From positions 682,001-746,000 of the forward strand of contig NZ_JBGGWA010000002.1 in assembly GCF_041321145.1 (NCBI RefSeq): 64,000 nucleotides of DNA, given 5' to 3'. Shown here piece by piece: positions 48,906 to 59,206 of this stretch. Position 1 is the stretch's first letter. Each line of letters opens with the position of its first letter. The notes under the pieces were generated by a model. It worked only from the letters and a program-made list of their open reading frames with translations, made no database searches and was not told the DNA's origin. This DNA is from Paraburkholderia sp041321145. Lineage in GTDB: Bacteria > Pseudomonadota > Gammaproteobacteria > Burkholderiales > Burkholderiaceae. The translations under genes were made by a program, and so were the position numbers.

Positions 48906-50020
48906 TGCTTTCCTTCTGGGCTCGCGCCCGAAATCGAACCCGCCACGGTCGCGCAAATCTGCGCGACCTGTTCCGTGGCGTCGGGTTTCGCGAGCGAGCG
49001 CGAACGCTCCGCCATCTCCGCGAGGGTCTCTCGCGTCTGGCTGCGCAACCAGTCGGCGAGCATTTCCGCCGACAGATCACGTTGCTGCACGACCAGCGCC
49101 GCGCCGTTGTCGGCGAGAAACGCTGCATTTGTTGTTTGGTGATCGTCTACTGCAAATGGGAACGGCACGAAAAACGCCGCTACCCCTACCGCTGAAATTT
49201 CCGACACCGTCATCGCACCCGAACGGCAGATCACCAGATCCGCCTTCGCGTAAGCGCTCGTCATGTCGTCGATGAACGCCACGAGTTCGACGTCGGCGCC
49301 CGTTTGCAAACCGGCCGCCGCGTAGTTCTCGCGCAGCGCATCGATATGCTTTGCGCCCGCCTGATGCACGATGCGCGGACGTTCGTTCGGTGCCAGCCGC
49401 GCAACCGCACGCGGCACCACTTCATTCAATGCCGCCGCACCCAGACTGCCGCCCACGACCAGCACATTCAGCGGACCCGTGCGCTGCGCGTAGCGTGCTT
49501 TGGGTGCAATCGTGCGCGCAAGTTCCGCACGAATCGGATTTCCGGTCCATTCGCCGTGCGGCAGCGCATTCGGGAATGCAACCAGCACGCGTTTGGCGAC
49601 TTTCGAGAGCACTTTGTTCGCGAGACCCGCGATCGAATTCTGTTCATGCAACACCAGCGGACAGCCGCTCAACGCGGTCATTAAACCCGCGGGGAACGTG
49701 ATGTAGCCGCCCATGCCGAGCACGACGTCCGGCTTCACGCGACGCAGCACGCTCAAACTCTGCGCGCAGGCGCGCAGCAGATTCAGCGGCAGCATCAGCC
49801 TGGTCGTCAGGCCCTTGCCGCGCAGTCCGCCGAAGCGCACGTATTCCATCGGGATGCCGTGCTTCGGCACCAGCGTGGCCTCCATGCCCGCAGGGTTGCC
49901 GAGCCATACGACCTTCCAACCCCATGCCTGCATCAGATGCGCGACCGCGAGCCCCGGGAACACGTGTCCCCCGGTGCCACCGGCCATCACCATCAACGTG
50001 CGTTGCGGCAGAGCGGTCAC
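48902..50020 (-). CDS. murG: UDP-GlcNAc:lipid I GlcNAc transferase
   Basis: Peripheral GT28 glycosyltransferase making lipid II. Of 372 residues, GGTGGHVFPGLAVA (about residue 15) is the glycine-rich loop that binds lipid I, and LVICRSGAMTVSEISAVGVAAFFVPFP (about residue 265) is the UDP-GlcNAc site. The GTG at 50020 overlaps the ftsW stop (GTGA), which supports this start over internal ATGs. Confidence 0.97.
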   Translation of the reverse strand: MTALPQRTLMVMAGGTGGHVFPGLAVAHLMQAWGWKVVWLGNPAGMEATLVPKHGIPMEYVRFGGLRGKGLTTRLMLPLNLLRACAQSLSVLRRVKPDVVLGMGGYITFPAGLMTALSGCPLVLHEQNSIAGLANKVLSKVAKRVLVAFPNALPHGEWTGNPIRAELARTIAPKARYAQRTGPLNVLVVGGSLGAAALNEVVPRAVARLAPNERPRIVHQAGAKHIDALRENYAAAGLQTGADVELVAFIDDMTSAYAKADLVICRSGAMTVSEISAVGVAAFFVPFPFAVDDHQTTNAAFLADNGAALVVQQRDLSAEMLADWLRSQTRETLAEMAERSRSLAKPDATEQVAQICATVAGSISGASPEGKQ

Positions 50021-51297
50021 ACCTTCCCTCCACGCATCAACACCCGGTTCTCATAGTCCACGCGCATCAACACCGCCACCGCGATACAGTTCAGCACGAT
50101 GCCGGAGCCGCCATAGCTGACGAGCGGCAACGTGAGACCTTTGGTCGGCAGCAAGCCGAGGTTCACGCCCATGTTGATGAAGGTCTGCGCGCCGAACCAG
50201 ATACCGATGCCCTTCGCGACCAGACCCGCAAACGTGCGGTCGAGGGCGAGCGCCTGACGGCCGATCTCGAACGAGCGGCGCACGATCCAATAAAACATCA
50301 GGATCACGACCAGCACGCCGACAAAACCGAGTTCCTCGCCGATCACCGCGAGGATGAAGTCGGTGTGTGCTTCCGGCAGATAGTTGAGCTTCTCGACGCT
50401 GCCGCCAAGGCCCACGCCGAACCACTCGCCCCGCCCGAACGCAATCAGCGAGTGCGTCAATTGATAAGCCTTGCCTTGCGCGTAACGGTCGTCCCACGGA
50501 TCGAGGTAAGCAAAGATCCGCTCGCGACGCCACGGCGACGCCCACACCAGCAAGCTGAACGTGCCTACCGCCGTCGCTACGAGCCCGCCGAACAGCTTAC
50601 CGTTCACGCCGCCGAGGAACAGCACGCCCATCGCGATCGCGGCGATCACCATGAACGCGCCCATGTCCGGTTCGAGCAGCAGCATCGCGCCGACGAGACC
50701 CACCGCCACCGCCATCGGCAGAAAGCCCTTGGCGAAGCTCTGCATGTATTCCTGCTTGCGCACCGTGTAGTTCGCCGCGTAGATCGTCACGGCGAGCTTC
50801 ATGATTTCCGACGGCTGCATGTTCGTGATGCCGAGCGGAATCCAGCGGCGCGCGCCGTTCACGCCCTTACCGATGTGCGGAATCAGCACGATCACCAGCG
50901 CGGCCATCGAGATCAGGAAGAGCTTCGGCGCGTACTTGTCCCACGTCGAGATCGGAATACGGAACGTCACGATACCGATCACCGAGCCCAGCACCACGAA
51001 GATGAGCTGGCGCACGAGGAACGCGTAATCCCGGTACGACGCGTACTTGGGCGAATCGGGCATTGCGATCGACGCCGAATACACCATCACGACGCCGAGG
51101 CCGAGCAACGCGACGACCACCCACAGCAGCGAGTGATCGTAGTCGAGCATCCGCGAGCGCAGCGGACGCACACCGTTCACGGCGCTCGCGAGACCACTGC
51201 CGCCAGTGCGACTGGAGGCGCGGCCCGTGCTACCCGTATCGCCTTCGGCGGCGCGGGAGCCAGCAAGGCGCGAACCGAAACGTTCCGACCAACTCAT
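50017..51297 (-). CDS. ftsW: Septal peptidoglycan glycosyltransferase FtsW
   Basis: SEDS-family polymerase acting with FtsI at the septum. The start at 51297 (MSWSERFGSRLAG) gives 426 residues. After a 45-residue cytosolic tail come about ten transmembrane segments (SLLWVVVALLGLGVVMVYSAS first). The SEDS signatures QPSEIMKLAV (about residue 160) and LPLVSYGGSGIVLNC (about residue 395) are present. The ATG overlaps the murD stop. Confidence 0.96.
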   Translation of the reverse strand: MSWSERFGSRLAGSRAAEGDTGSTGRASSRTGGSGLASAVNGVRPLRSRMLDYDHSLLWVVVALLGLGVVMVYSASIAMPDSPKYASYRDYAFLVRQLIFVVLGSVIGIVTFRIPISTWDKYAPKLFLISMAALVIVLIPHIGKGVNGARRWIPLGITNMQPSEIMKLAVTIYAANYTVRKQEYMQSFAKGFLPMAVAVGLVGAMLLLEPDMGAFMVIAAIAMGVLFLGGVNGKLFGGLVATAVGTFSLLVWASPWRRERIFAYLDPWDDRYAQGKAYQLTHSLIAFGRGEWFGVGLGGSVEKLNYLPEAHTDFILAVIGEELGFVGVLVVILMFYWIVRRSFEIGRQALALDRTFAGLVAKGIGIWFGAQTFINMGVNLGLLPTKGLTLPLVSYGGSGIVLNCIAVAVLMRVDYENRVLMRGGKV

Positions 51298-52808
51298 ATC
51301 ATCGTCCCTCGTTCGGCAGCGATGTCTTCCACCGTGCTGCGGAACACCGCCGCACGGTGTGCGTAACCCTTGAACATATCGAAGCTCGCGCAGGCAGGCG
51401 ACAGCAACACGGCATCGCCCGGTTGCGCGAGCGCAGTTGCGGCGCGCGTGGCTTCTTCGAGCGTGACGTGATCCGTCATCGCGATACCCGTGTCTTCCAG
51501 CGCGGCGCGAATCTGCGGCGCGTCGCGGCCGATCAGCATCACGGCACGGCACCAGCGCATCACGGGCGCCGCGAGCGGCTCGAAATCCTGCCCCTTGCCG
51601 TCGCCCCCAGCGATCAGCACCGCGCGCTGCGCGAGGCCGTCGAGCGCGGCGACCGTCGCACCGACGTTGGTGCCCTTGCTGTCGTCGACGTAGTCGACCC
51701 CTTCGATGGACGCGATCAATTCCACGCGATGCGGCTCGCCATGGTATTCGCGCAGGCCGTGCAGGAGCGGTGCGCCCGGCAGACCGATCGCGCGCGTCAA
51801 TGCATACGCAGCCAGTGCGTTCGCGGCGTTATGCAGTCCGCGGATACGCAAGGCGTCCGCCGGCATCAGACGCTTGAGCGCAATGCTCGGCGGCGTGGCC
51901 ACTTCGTTCTTGCGACGGCGCGTCGGCGTGGATTCGTCGCTCGCGTCGCGATCATGCGCTTCGACCAGCCACACCATGCCGTTGTCGCGCAGCAGACCGT
52001 AATCGCCATCGTTCTTCGGTTCGGTGACGCCGAACGTGACCATCGCCGCGTCGCTATTGCCTGACGGTGCCAGCGCCACTACACGAGCGTCGTCGCGGTT
52101 CAGCACGCGCACAGTCCGCGTACCGAAGATGCGGCCCTTCGCGGCGGCGTACGCATCGAGGCCGCCGTGCCAGTCCAGGTGATCTTGCGTGATGTTCAGA
52201 ACCACCGCTGCATCCGGAGAAAACGTATGGGCGGTTTCAAGTTGAAAGCTCGACAGTTCCAACACCCACACGTCGGGCAAGGCGGTGTTGTCGATCGCTT
52301 CGGTGAGCTTGTCCAGCGCAGCCGGGCTGATGTTGCCCGCCACCGCGACCTTCTTGCCGGCGCGTTCGCACAAAAGGCCGGTCAGGCTGGTCGTGGTGGT
52401 CTTGCCGTTGGTGCCGGTGATCGCGATCACCTTTGGCGCATAGCCGCTTTCGCCGAGCGTCTTCAACGCTTGCGCGAAGAACTCGAGTTCGCCCCACACC
52501 GGGATGTCCTGCTCACGCGCAGCGTTGATCAGCGGCAGCAAGTCGGCGGCCAGCGGCGACAAACCCGGGCTGATCGCCACGAGTTCGACGCCTTCGAGCA
52601 GCGCTGTCGAAAACGGACCGCCGACGAACTCGGCATCAACACCGTGCGCTTCCATCGCGGAGAGGTTCGGGGGCACCTCGCGCGTATCGGCCACACGCAG
52701 CCGACAGCCGTGCCGCGCGCACCAGCGCGCCATCGCGAGACCGGATTCACCGAGTCCCAGCACGAGCACCATCGGCTTTTGCCGATCCCGAAACTTCTCG
52801 CCAAACAT
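51294..52808 (-). CDS. murD: UDP-N-acetylmuramoyl-L-alanine--D-glutamate ligase
   Basis: Adds D-Glu to the precursor. The 504-residue protein has VLVLGLGESGLAMARWCA at the N-terminus, the P-loop ITGTNGKTTTTSL (about residue 128), NITQDHLDWHG and the C-terminal DDSKGTNVGAT. It begins 30 bases after mraY. Confidence 0.97.
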   Translation of the reverse strand: MFGEKFRDRQKPMVLVLGLGESGLAMARWCARHGCRLRVADTREVPPNLSAMEAHGVDAEFVGGPFSTALLEGVELVAISPGLSPLAADLLPLINAAREQDIPVWGELEFFAQALKTLGESGYAPKVIAITGTNGKTTTTSLTGLLCERAGKKVAVAGNISPAALDKLTEAIDNTALPDVWVLELSSFQLETAHTFSPDAAVVLNITQDHLDWHGGLDAYAAAKGRIFGTRTVRVLNRDDARVVALAPSGNSDAAMVTFGVTEPKNDGDYGLLRDNGMVWLVEAHDRDASDESTPTRRRKNEVATPPSIALKRLMPADALRIRGLHNAANALAAYALTRAIGLPGAPLLHGLREYHGEPHRVELIASIEGVDYVDDSKGTNVGATVAALDGLAQRAVLIAGGDGKGQDFEPLAAPVMRWCRAVMLIGRDAPQIRAALEDTGIAMTDHVTLEEATRAATALAQPGDAVLLSPACASFDMFKGYAHRAAVFRSTVEDIAAERGTMI

Positions 52809-52838
52809 CGCTTTGCTTCCCTTAACGTCGACTACGGC

Positions 52839-54008
52839 TTAACGCAACTTGAGCGTGGACAACCCGAACAGGCACAACATCAGCGTGATGATCCAGAAAC
52901 GTACGACCACCTGCGTTTCCTTCCAACCCGACAATTCAAAATGGTGATGCAGCGGCGCCATCTTGAAGAGACGCCGCCCTTCTCCGTAGCGGCGCTTGGT
53001 GAACTTGAACCATGTAACCTGCAACATCACGGAGAGCGTCTCCGCGACGAAAATGCCGCCCATGATGAAGAGCACGATTTCCTGACGCACGATCACCGCA
53101 ATCGTGCCGAGCGCGCCGCCCAGCGCCAGCGCGCCGACGTCGCCCATGAACATCTGCGCGGGGTGCGTGTTGAACCAGAGAAACGCGAGCCCGGCCCCAC
53201 CCATCGCCGAACAGAAAATGAGCAACTCGCCCGCACCGGCGATATGCGGAAACAGCAGGTATTTGGAATACACCGAGCTACCCATCACGTAGGCGAACAC
53301 GCCGAGCGATGCGCCGACCAGCACGACCGGCATGATCACGAGGCCGTCGAGACCATCGGTGAGATTGACCGCGTTGCTCGCCCCGACGATCACCAGATAC
53401 GTCAGCACGATGAAGCCCCACACGCCAAGCGGATAGCTGATCGACTTGACGAACGGCAGCATCAGGTCGGCACGCGCCGGCAAGCCCATCGACAAGCCGC
53501 TGCGCACCCACGCCATGAACAGGTCGAACACCCGCACGTTGCTCGCTTCGGACACGCTGAACGCGAGATACACCGCCGCGAACAAACCGATCACCGACTG
53601 CCAGAAATACTTTTCGCGCGACGACATCCCGCGCGGGTCTTTGTAGACCACCTTGCGGTAATCGTCGACCCAGCCGATCACGCCGAAACCGAACGTGACG
53701 AGCATCACGATCCAGATGAAACGGTTGGTCAGATCGGCCCACAACAGCGTCGCCACGGCGATGCCCAGCAGAATCAGCACGCCGCCCATCGTCGGCGTAC
53801 CGGATTTGACAAGGTGCGATTGCGGACCGTCTTTACGAACGGCCTGGCCGACCTTCATCGCGGTCAGCTTGCGGATCACCGCCGGGCCACAGACGAGCCC
53901 GATCAGCAGCGCGGTGATGGTGGCCATCACGGCACGGAAAGTCAGATAACTGAACACGCGCAAGAAGCTTGCGTCATTCTGCAGCCATTGCGCCAGCGCC
54001 AGTAGCAT
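52839..54008 (-). CDS. mraY: Phospho-MurNAc-pentapeptide transferase
   Basis: Integral membrane enzyme forming lipid I from UDP-MurNAc-pentapeptide and undecaprenyl phosphate. Of 389 residues, about ten transmembrane segments are seen. KSGTPTMGGVLIL (about residue 70), the Mg-binding NLTDGLDGL (about residue 215) and the HHHFE motif (about residue 350) are present. It lies 17 bases after murF. Confidence 0.97.
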   Translation of the reverse strand: MLLALAQWLQNDASFLRVFSYLTFRAVMATITALLIGLVCGPAVIRKLTAMKVGQAVRKDGPQSHLVKSGTPTMGGVLILLGIAVATLLWADLTNRFIWIVMLVTFGFGVIGWVDDYRKVVYKDPRGMSSREKYFWQSVIGLFAAVYLAFSVSEASNVRVFDLFMAWVRSGLSMGLPARADLMLPFVKSISYPLGVWGFIVLTYLVIVGASNAVNLTDGLDGLVIMPVVLVGASLGVFAYVMGSSVYSKYLLFPHIAGAGELLIFCSAMGGAGLAFLWFNTHPAQMFMGDVGALALGGALGTIAVIVRQEIVLFIMGGIFVAETLSVMLQVTWFKFTKRRYGEGRRLFKMAPLHHHFELSGWKETQVVVRFWIITLMLCLFGLSTLKLR

Positions 54009-54025
54009 GCTTCGGTCCTTCTATT

Positions 54026-55453
54026 TCAATGTGCGGCGGGCGTATTGCCCGCTGCGTTGGGTTGTGGACTCGTTACGGCGTCCACCACGCGCTCCATTTG
54101 CATGAAGCGCGAGCCTTTCACGAGAAGCGTTGCCGCGCGGCCCAAACCGGCCTGCTGCAATTGCGCGACCAGCGTGCCGACATCGGCGACGTGATGCGCG
54201 TCGGCGCCATACGCGGTGCAGGCGTCGCGCGAGGCGTCGCCCATGGCGTACAACGCGTCGATGCCGCGTTCTTTTGCATAAGCACCGATCTCGCGGTGAA
54301 ACGCCGGGCCGTTATCGCCGACTTCACCCATGTCGCCCATCACCAGCACACGCGGCGAGGCTTGCGAGGCGAGCACGTCGATCGCGGCTCGCATCGAGTC
54401 GGGGTTCGCGTTGTAGGTGTCGTCGATCACGGTTGCGCCAGCGAGCGTGCCGAGCGTGGCTTGCTTCACCTGCAAGCGGCCTTTCACCGCGCCGAACGAT
54501 TCGAGGCCGCGCTTGATCGCGTCGAGCGAGACGCCTGCGGCAAGCGCGGCCGAAGCCGCGGCCAGCGCGTTGTGCGCGTTGTGATCGCCGAGTACTTGCA
54601 GCGTGATGTCGATCTGGCCTTCCGGCGTGTCGATGCTCAGAACGTTGCCCGTGAACGTGCCTGTTACCGCGGCTTCCGTCACGCGCTCAGAGGAGTTCAA
54701 AGCGAAATCGATAATGCGGTTGCCGGTCGCGGCGACGCGCCAGATGCTCGCGTATGCATCGTCAGCCGGGAAGACGGCGACGCCTTCCGGGCTGAGCGCG
54801 TGAATCACGCTCGCGTGTTCGAGCGCGACCGCTTCGACGGTCGCCATGAATTCCTGATGCTCGCGCTGCGCGTTGTTCACCACGGCGACGGTCGGCTCGG
54901 CGATCTTCGCGAGCAGCGAGGTTTCGCCTGGATGATTCATGCCGAGTTCGACCACGGCCAGTCGATGCGCGGCGTGCAGACGGAACAGCGTGAGCGGCAA
55001 GCCGATGTCGTTGTTGAAGTTGCCCGCGGTTGCAAGGCGTGCGTCCGCGCCGACTGCCGCGGCGAAGACCGACGCGATCATTTCCTTAACCGTCGTCTTG
55101 CCGTTGCTGCCCGTCACTGCGACGAGCGGCACGTTGAACCTGCGACGCCAGCCGCGGGCGAGCGCACCCAACGCAACGCGCGTGTCGGCGACGCGCAGGG
55201 CGGGCACTGGCCAGTTTTCGGGCGCACGCGTGACAAGCGCTGCCGTCACGTTGCGCGACGCGACTTCCGACAGGAAGTCGTGCGCATCGAAACGCTCACC
55301 TTTGATCGCGACGAACAGATCGCCCGGACCGGCGCTGCGGCTATCGGTCGAGACGCGTTCGAACGTAACGCTGTCGTCACCCAGCACCGTGGCGCCGGGA
55401 ATCAGCGCGGCGGCTTCGCGCAGCGAGAACATCACGGTACGCCGCCCGGTCAT
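54026..55453 (-). CDS. murF: UDP-MurNAc-tripeptide--D-Ala-D-Ala ligase
   Basis: Final cytoplasmic ligase, adding the Ddl product. The 475-residue protein has the P-loop VTGSNGKTTVKEM (about residue 115), LGMNHPGE and DDTYNANPDSMRAAI. The ATG at 55453 overlaps the murE stop (ATGA); a later ATG (MFSLREAAAL, 55432) is the conserved N-terminus and could be used instead. Confidence 0.96.
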   Translation of the reverse strand: MTGRRTVMFSLREAAALIPGATVLGDDSVTFERVSTDSRSAGPGDLFVAIKGERFDAHDFLSEVASRNVTAALVTRAPENWPVPALRVADTRVALGALARGWRRRFNVPLVAVTGSNGKTTVKEMIASVFAAAVGADARLATAGNFNNDIGLPLTLFRLHAAHRLAVVELGMNHPGETSLLAKIAEPTVAVVNNAQREHQEFMATVEAVALEHASVIHALSPEGVAVFPADDAYASIWRVAATGNRIIDFALNSSERVTEAAVTGTFTGNVLSIDTPEGQIDITLQVLGDHNAHNALAAASAALAAGVSLDAIKRGLESFGAVKGRLQVKQATLGTLAGATVIDDTYNANPDSMRAAIDVLASQASPRVLVMGDMGEVGDNGPAFHREIGAYAKERGIDALYAMGDASRDACTAYGADAHHVADVGTLVAQLQQAGLGRAATLLVKGSRFMQMERVVDAVTSPQPNAAGNTPAAH

Positions 55454-56997
55454 TCGCCACCTCCGCGGACGTGCGTCGCCCGTGCGGCCAGCGCAAGGCG
55501 AGCGTGATCCTGATCGGAGAAAGCGCGTTTCTTACCCATGATTTCCTGTGTTGCTTCGTGCCCCTTGCCGGCCAGCACGATGACGTCTTCGCGCGCGGCG
55601 CCGCGGATCGCTTGCAGGATCGCGCTCGCGCGGTCTTCGATACGGCGTGCCTTCGACGCGTCTTGCATCCCTGCGGCGATCTGCTCGATGATCGATTGGG
55701 GATTTTCGCTGCGTGGGTTGTCACTCGTCACGACAACGCCGTCGGCGATTTTTTCGGCGATCGCGCCCATCAGTGGACGCTTGGTGGCGTCGCGGTCGCC
55801 GCCGCAGCCGAACATGCAGATCAGTTCGCCGCCCCGCGCGGCGGCCATCGGGCGCAGTGCTTCCAGGGTCTTTTCAAGCGCGTCCGGCGTGTGCGCGTAG
55901 TCGATCACGACGAGCGGCTCGTCGTTCTGCAGGCGGCCGCCGAGGCGTTGCATGCGGCCGCTCACCGGCTCGAGCTTCGCCAGTTCGGCGAGCGCGGCGT
56001 CGAACGGCATGTCGGCGGCGAGCAATGCGCCGAGTACGCCGAGCAGATTGCTGACGTTGAATGCGCCTAGCGTCTGTACCTCGACTTCGGCATTGCCCCA
56101 GTCGGACGTGGTCAGATGGAACGCGGTGCCGGTGGCCGTGGCGCGCACGTTCGACGCAAGCAGCAAGGCGTCCGCTCGCGGCACGTCTTTCAGTGTTTCA
56201 TCGAGACCATAGGCGATCGTGCGTGCGTGGCCCTGCGTGCTCGCGAGCAGGCGGCGACCGGCGGCATCGTCACGGTTGATCACGGCAGCGCGCAGTTCCG
56301 GCCATGCGAAGAGACGCGCCTTGGCCGCTTCGTACGCTTCGAACGTAACGTGGTAATCGAGGTGGTCTTGCGTGAGATTGGTGAACACGGCAATGTCGAA
56401 CGCCGTGCCGTTCACGCGGCCTTGATGCAGCGCGTGCGACGACACTTCCATCGCCACCGCCTGAGCGCCCGTATCGCGCAACTGCGCCAGACTGCGCTGA
56501 AGCTGCGGCGCGTCGGGCGTCGTGAAGCCGGTGTGAACGAGCTGCCCCGGCAGACCGGTGCCGAGCGTGCCGATGATCGCGCAACGTTTGCCGAGCGCGG
56601 TCAGCGCTGCCGAGATCCATTGGCTGCACGAAGTCTTGCCGTTTGTGCCGGTAATACCGACCGCCAGCATTGCGTCGCTCGGATCCTTGTACCAGGCGCT
56701 CGCGATCGAGCCGGCGAGCGCGTTCAGCGCGGGCACGGCCAGTGTCGTGGACGGATCGATCGTGCCGTTAAAGCCTTCGGGCTGAACCAGCACCGCTGCC
56801 GCGCCGCGTTCGAGCGCGCCGTCGATGAACGCACGGTTGTCCGCGCCGTCGACCGCGTAGGCGAAAAAGACGTCGCCCGCGACGAGCGAACGCGTGTCGG
56901 CGTGCAGATGCGCGCCTGGCTGCACGCGAGCGTGCAGCCAGGCAAGTGCGTCGGCGATCTGCCGCTGCGCCGGATGCTTCTTACGCAGCGCGCTCAT
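55450..56997 (-). CDS. murE: UDP-MurNAc-Ala-D-Glu--meso-diaminopimelate ligase
   Basis: Adds the third stem-peptide residue. The 515-residue protein has the P-loop GITGTNGKTSCSQW (about residue 118), TTPDAPQLQ and the specificity motif DNPRSENPQ (about residue 425). DNPR marks meso-diaminopimelate as substrate. Both ends overlap neighbours (ATGA with ftsI and with murF). Confidence 0.97.
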   Translation of the reverse strand: MSALRKKHPAQRQIADALAWLHARVQPGAHLHADTRSLVAGDVFFAYAVDGADNRAFIDGALERGAAAVLVQPEGFNGTIDPSTTLAVPALNALAGSIASAWYKDPSDAMLAVGITGTNGKTSCSQWISAALTALGKRCAIIGTLGTGLPGQLVHTGFTTPDAPQLQRSLAQLRDTGAQAVAMEVSSHALHQGRVNGTAFDIAVFTNLTQDHLDYHVTFEAYEAAKARLFAWPELRAAVINRDDAAGRRLLASTQGHARTIAYGLDETLKDVPRADALLLASNVRATATGTAFHLTTSDWGNAEVEVQTLGAFNVSNLLGVLGALLAADMPFDAALAELAKLEPVSGRMQRLGGRLQNDEPLVVIDYAHTPDALEKTLEALRPMAAARGGELICMFGCGGDRDATKRPLMGAIAEKIADGVVVTSDNPRSENPQSIIEQIAAGMQDASKARRIEDRASAILQAIRGAAREDVIVLAGKGHEATQEIMGKKRAFSDQDHARLALAARATHVRGGGE

Positions 56998-58859
56998 CGC
57001 ACAACTCCGGGGTGGCTTTTCGCGTTGGCGGAGATGGTCATTTTCTTCGCACCGGCGCTGGTGGAAAGTTTCTTGACCGTGGCGGACGTGGGCGATGCGC
57101 CCGGCGCGGCAGGCGCCGAATCGTCGGACACCACCATCTGCTTGACCGGCATATCCGGCGGCACGTTCAGCGAACGCAGCGTATCGCCGGCGATCGCCGA
57201 GAATACCGGGCCCGATACCTGGCCACCGAAGTGACTGCCCGCCGTCGGTTCATCGACCGACACGGCCACGACGATGCGTGGATTCGGCATCGGCGCCATG
57301 CCAACGAACGACGCGCGGTATTTCGAGTGGTCGTAGCCGTGAGCGCCGTGCTTGTATGCGGTACCGCTCTTGCCGCCGACGCGATAGCCCGGCACGGCCG
57401 CATCCGGCGACGTGCCGCCCGGCGCGGTCACGGTTTCGAGCATCGCGCGCACTTCGCGCGCGGTGGTCGGCGAGAAAATCTGCGGCCCCGTTGCAGGCTG
57501 ATCCCCTGGCGTGCGGAAAATCGACACCGGCATGATCTGGCCGTCGTGGGCGATCGCGGTGTACGCGCGGGCCAACTGGAACAGCGACGCCGACAAGCCA
57601 TAGCCGTACGACATGGTCGCCTGCTCGATGCGCCGCCAACTCCTCCACGGACGCAGACGACCCGCTGCCGCGCCTGGGAAGCCGACCTTCGGCGCCTGGC
57701 CGAGACCGATGCTGGTGTACATGTTCCACATCTCTTCGGGCTTGAGCTGCATCGCGATCTTCGTCGCGCCAATGTTGCTCGACTTCTGGATCACGCCGCC
57801 CACCGTCAGCACGCCGAACGCGCTGTCGTCGGTAATCGGCGCACCATCGAGCACAAAGCGGCCCGACCCCGTGTCTACCAGTGTAGTCGGCGTCACCCGG
57901 TGCAGGTCGAGCGCGAGCGACACCGTGAACGGCTTCATGATCGAGCCCGGTTCGAAGGTGTCGGTCAGGATTCGGTTACGCAGCTGATCGCCCGTGAGGT
58001 GCGAACGATCGTTCGGGTTGTAGGTCGGGTAGTTAACCAGTGCGAGCACTTCGCCGGTCCGAACGTCGATCACCATCGCCGCGCCGGCCTTCGCCTTGAA
58101 TTTCTCGACGGCTGCCTTCAGATTCGTATAGGCGATGTACTGAATCTTGCTGTCGATCGACAGATCGACGTCCTGCCCGTTGTGAGGCACGACCTGTTCG
58201 TCCACATCCTCGATGATGTGGCCCATGCGGTCCTTGATCACGCGGCGGCTGCCCGACATGCCTGCCAGCAGCTTCTGGTCGCCGAGTTCGACGCCTTCCT
58301 GGCCTTCGTCTTCTACATTGGTGAAGCCAATCAGGTGAGCCGTAATCTCGCCTTCCGGATAGAAGCGCTTGTACTCGCCGCGCGCGTAGATGCCGGGGAT
58401 GCCGAGCCCGGTCACTTTCGCGGCGACATCCACAGGCACCTGGCGCTTCACATACACGAAGTTCTTGTCTTCCGACAGCTTGGTGCGCAATTCCTTGTTG
58501 GTCATGCCGAGCAGCTTGCCGAGCGCGGTGAGCTTGTCGGCACCGAGGTCGTCAGGCACCGACTCCGGAATCGCCCAGATCGCGCGCACCGGCAGACTCG
58601 TGGCGAGCACCAGGCCGTTGCGGTCAAGAATCTTGCCGCGCGTAGCCGGCAGTTCAAGCCGGCGCTGATAGCGAATTTCACCCTGCTTCAGATAGAACGC
58701 GTTGCCGGGGCCCTGAATCCAGAAGGCGCGCGCAGCCAACGCGAGGAACGCCATGAACAGCAGGAACACGACGAGTTTCGAGCGCCACATCGGCAGCCGC
58801 ACCGACAGGATCGGATTCGCCGAAAAGGCGACGCTCTTGCGAGTCGACGATTTTTTCAT
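56994..58859 (-). CDS. ftsI: Septal transpeptidase FtsI (PBP3)
   Basis: Class B penicillin-binding protein cross-linking septal wall. Of 621 residues, a cytosolic basic tail is followed by a transmembrane helix (VVFLLFMAFLALAARAFWI, about 29-47) and the pedestal domain. In the transpeptidase domain the active-site Ser is in EPGSIMKP (SxxK, about residue 305), with KSSN (SxN, about 361) and GGKSGTAYK (KSG, about 495). Both ends overlap neighbouring genes (ftsL upstream, murE downstream). Confidence 0.97.
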   Translation of the reverse strand: MKKSSTRKSVAFSANPILSVRLPMWRSKLVVFLLFMAFLALAARAFWIQGPGNAFYLKQGEIRYQRRLELPATRGKILDRNGLVLATSLPVRAIWAIPESVPDDLGADKLTALGKLLGMTNKELRTKLSEDKNFVYVKRQVPVDVAAKVTGLGIPGIYARGEYKRFYPEGEITAHLIGFTNVEDEGQEGVELGDQKLLAGMSGSRRVIKDRMGHIIEDVDEQVVPHNGQDVDLSIDSKIQYIAYTNLKAAVEKFKAKAGAAMVIDVRTGEVLALVNYPTYNPNDRSHLTGDQLRNRILTDTFEPGSIMKPFTVSLALDLHRVTPTTLVDTGSGRFVLDGAPITDDSAFGVLTVGGVIQKSSNIGATKIAMQLKPEEMWNMYTSIGLGQAPKVGFPGAAAGRLRPWRSWRRIEQATMSYGYGLSASLFQLARAYTAIAHDGQIMPVSIFRTPGDQPATGPQIFSPTTAREVRAMLETVTAPGGTSPDAAVPGYRVGGKSGTAYKHGAHGYDHSKYRASFVGMAPMPNPRIVVAVSVDEPTAGSHFGGQVSGPVFSAIAGDTLRSLNVPPDMPVKQMVVSDDSAPAAPGASPTSATVKKLSTSAGAKKMTISANAKSHPGVVR

Positions 58860-59206
58860 CGCACGCCTCCGCGGCCTGTCGCAACCGGCGCCGAAGCAGG
58901 GCCGGAGGTCGGGATCGGCGCGTCCTCAGCCTTGGCGGCGCCCGGATCGAGTGTCAGGTACTGGGTGCGACCGGTCGTGACCGACTGCATCTTCAGCGAA
59001 TCGGTGGCGATCTGCTCGATGCGCGACGTTTTCGACAGCGCGCTCTGCTGATATTGAAGCTGGGAGTAATCCTGCTGCAACTGGCGCTCCTGGGATTGCG
59101 CACGCTGCAACTGGATAAAGATCTGACGCTGCTGATTAGTGGCGTTGACGACCGACAAGGCGCATCCCATCACGATCATCAGCAGGAAGATATTGAGGCG
59201 ACTCAT
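58856..59206 (-). CDS. ftsL: Cell division protein FtsL
   Basis: Small bitopic divisome protein that forms a coiled coil with FtsB and activates FtsWI. Of 116 residues, a transmembrane helix lies at about 4-21 (LNIFLLMIVMGCALSVV) and a Gln-rich coiled coil at about 25-65, then a Pro/Ala-rich tail. Position between rsmH and ftsI and overlaps with both confirm the call. Confidence 0.93.
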   Translation of the reverse strand: MSRLNIFLLMIVMGCALSVVNATNQQRQIFIQLQRAQSQERQLQQDYSQLQYQQSALSKTSRIEQIATDSLKMQSVTTGRTQYLTLDPGAAKAEDAPIPTSGPASAPVATGRGGVR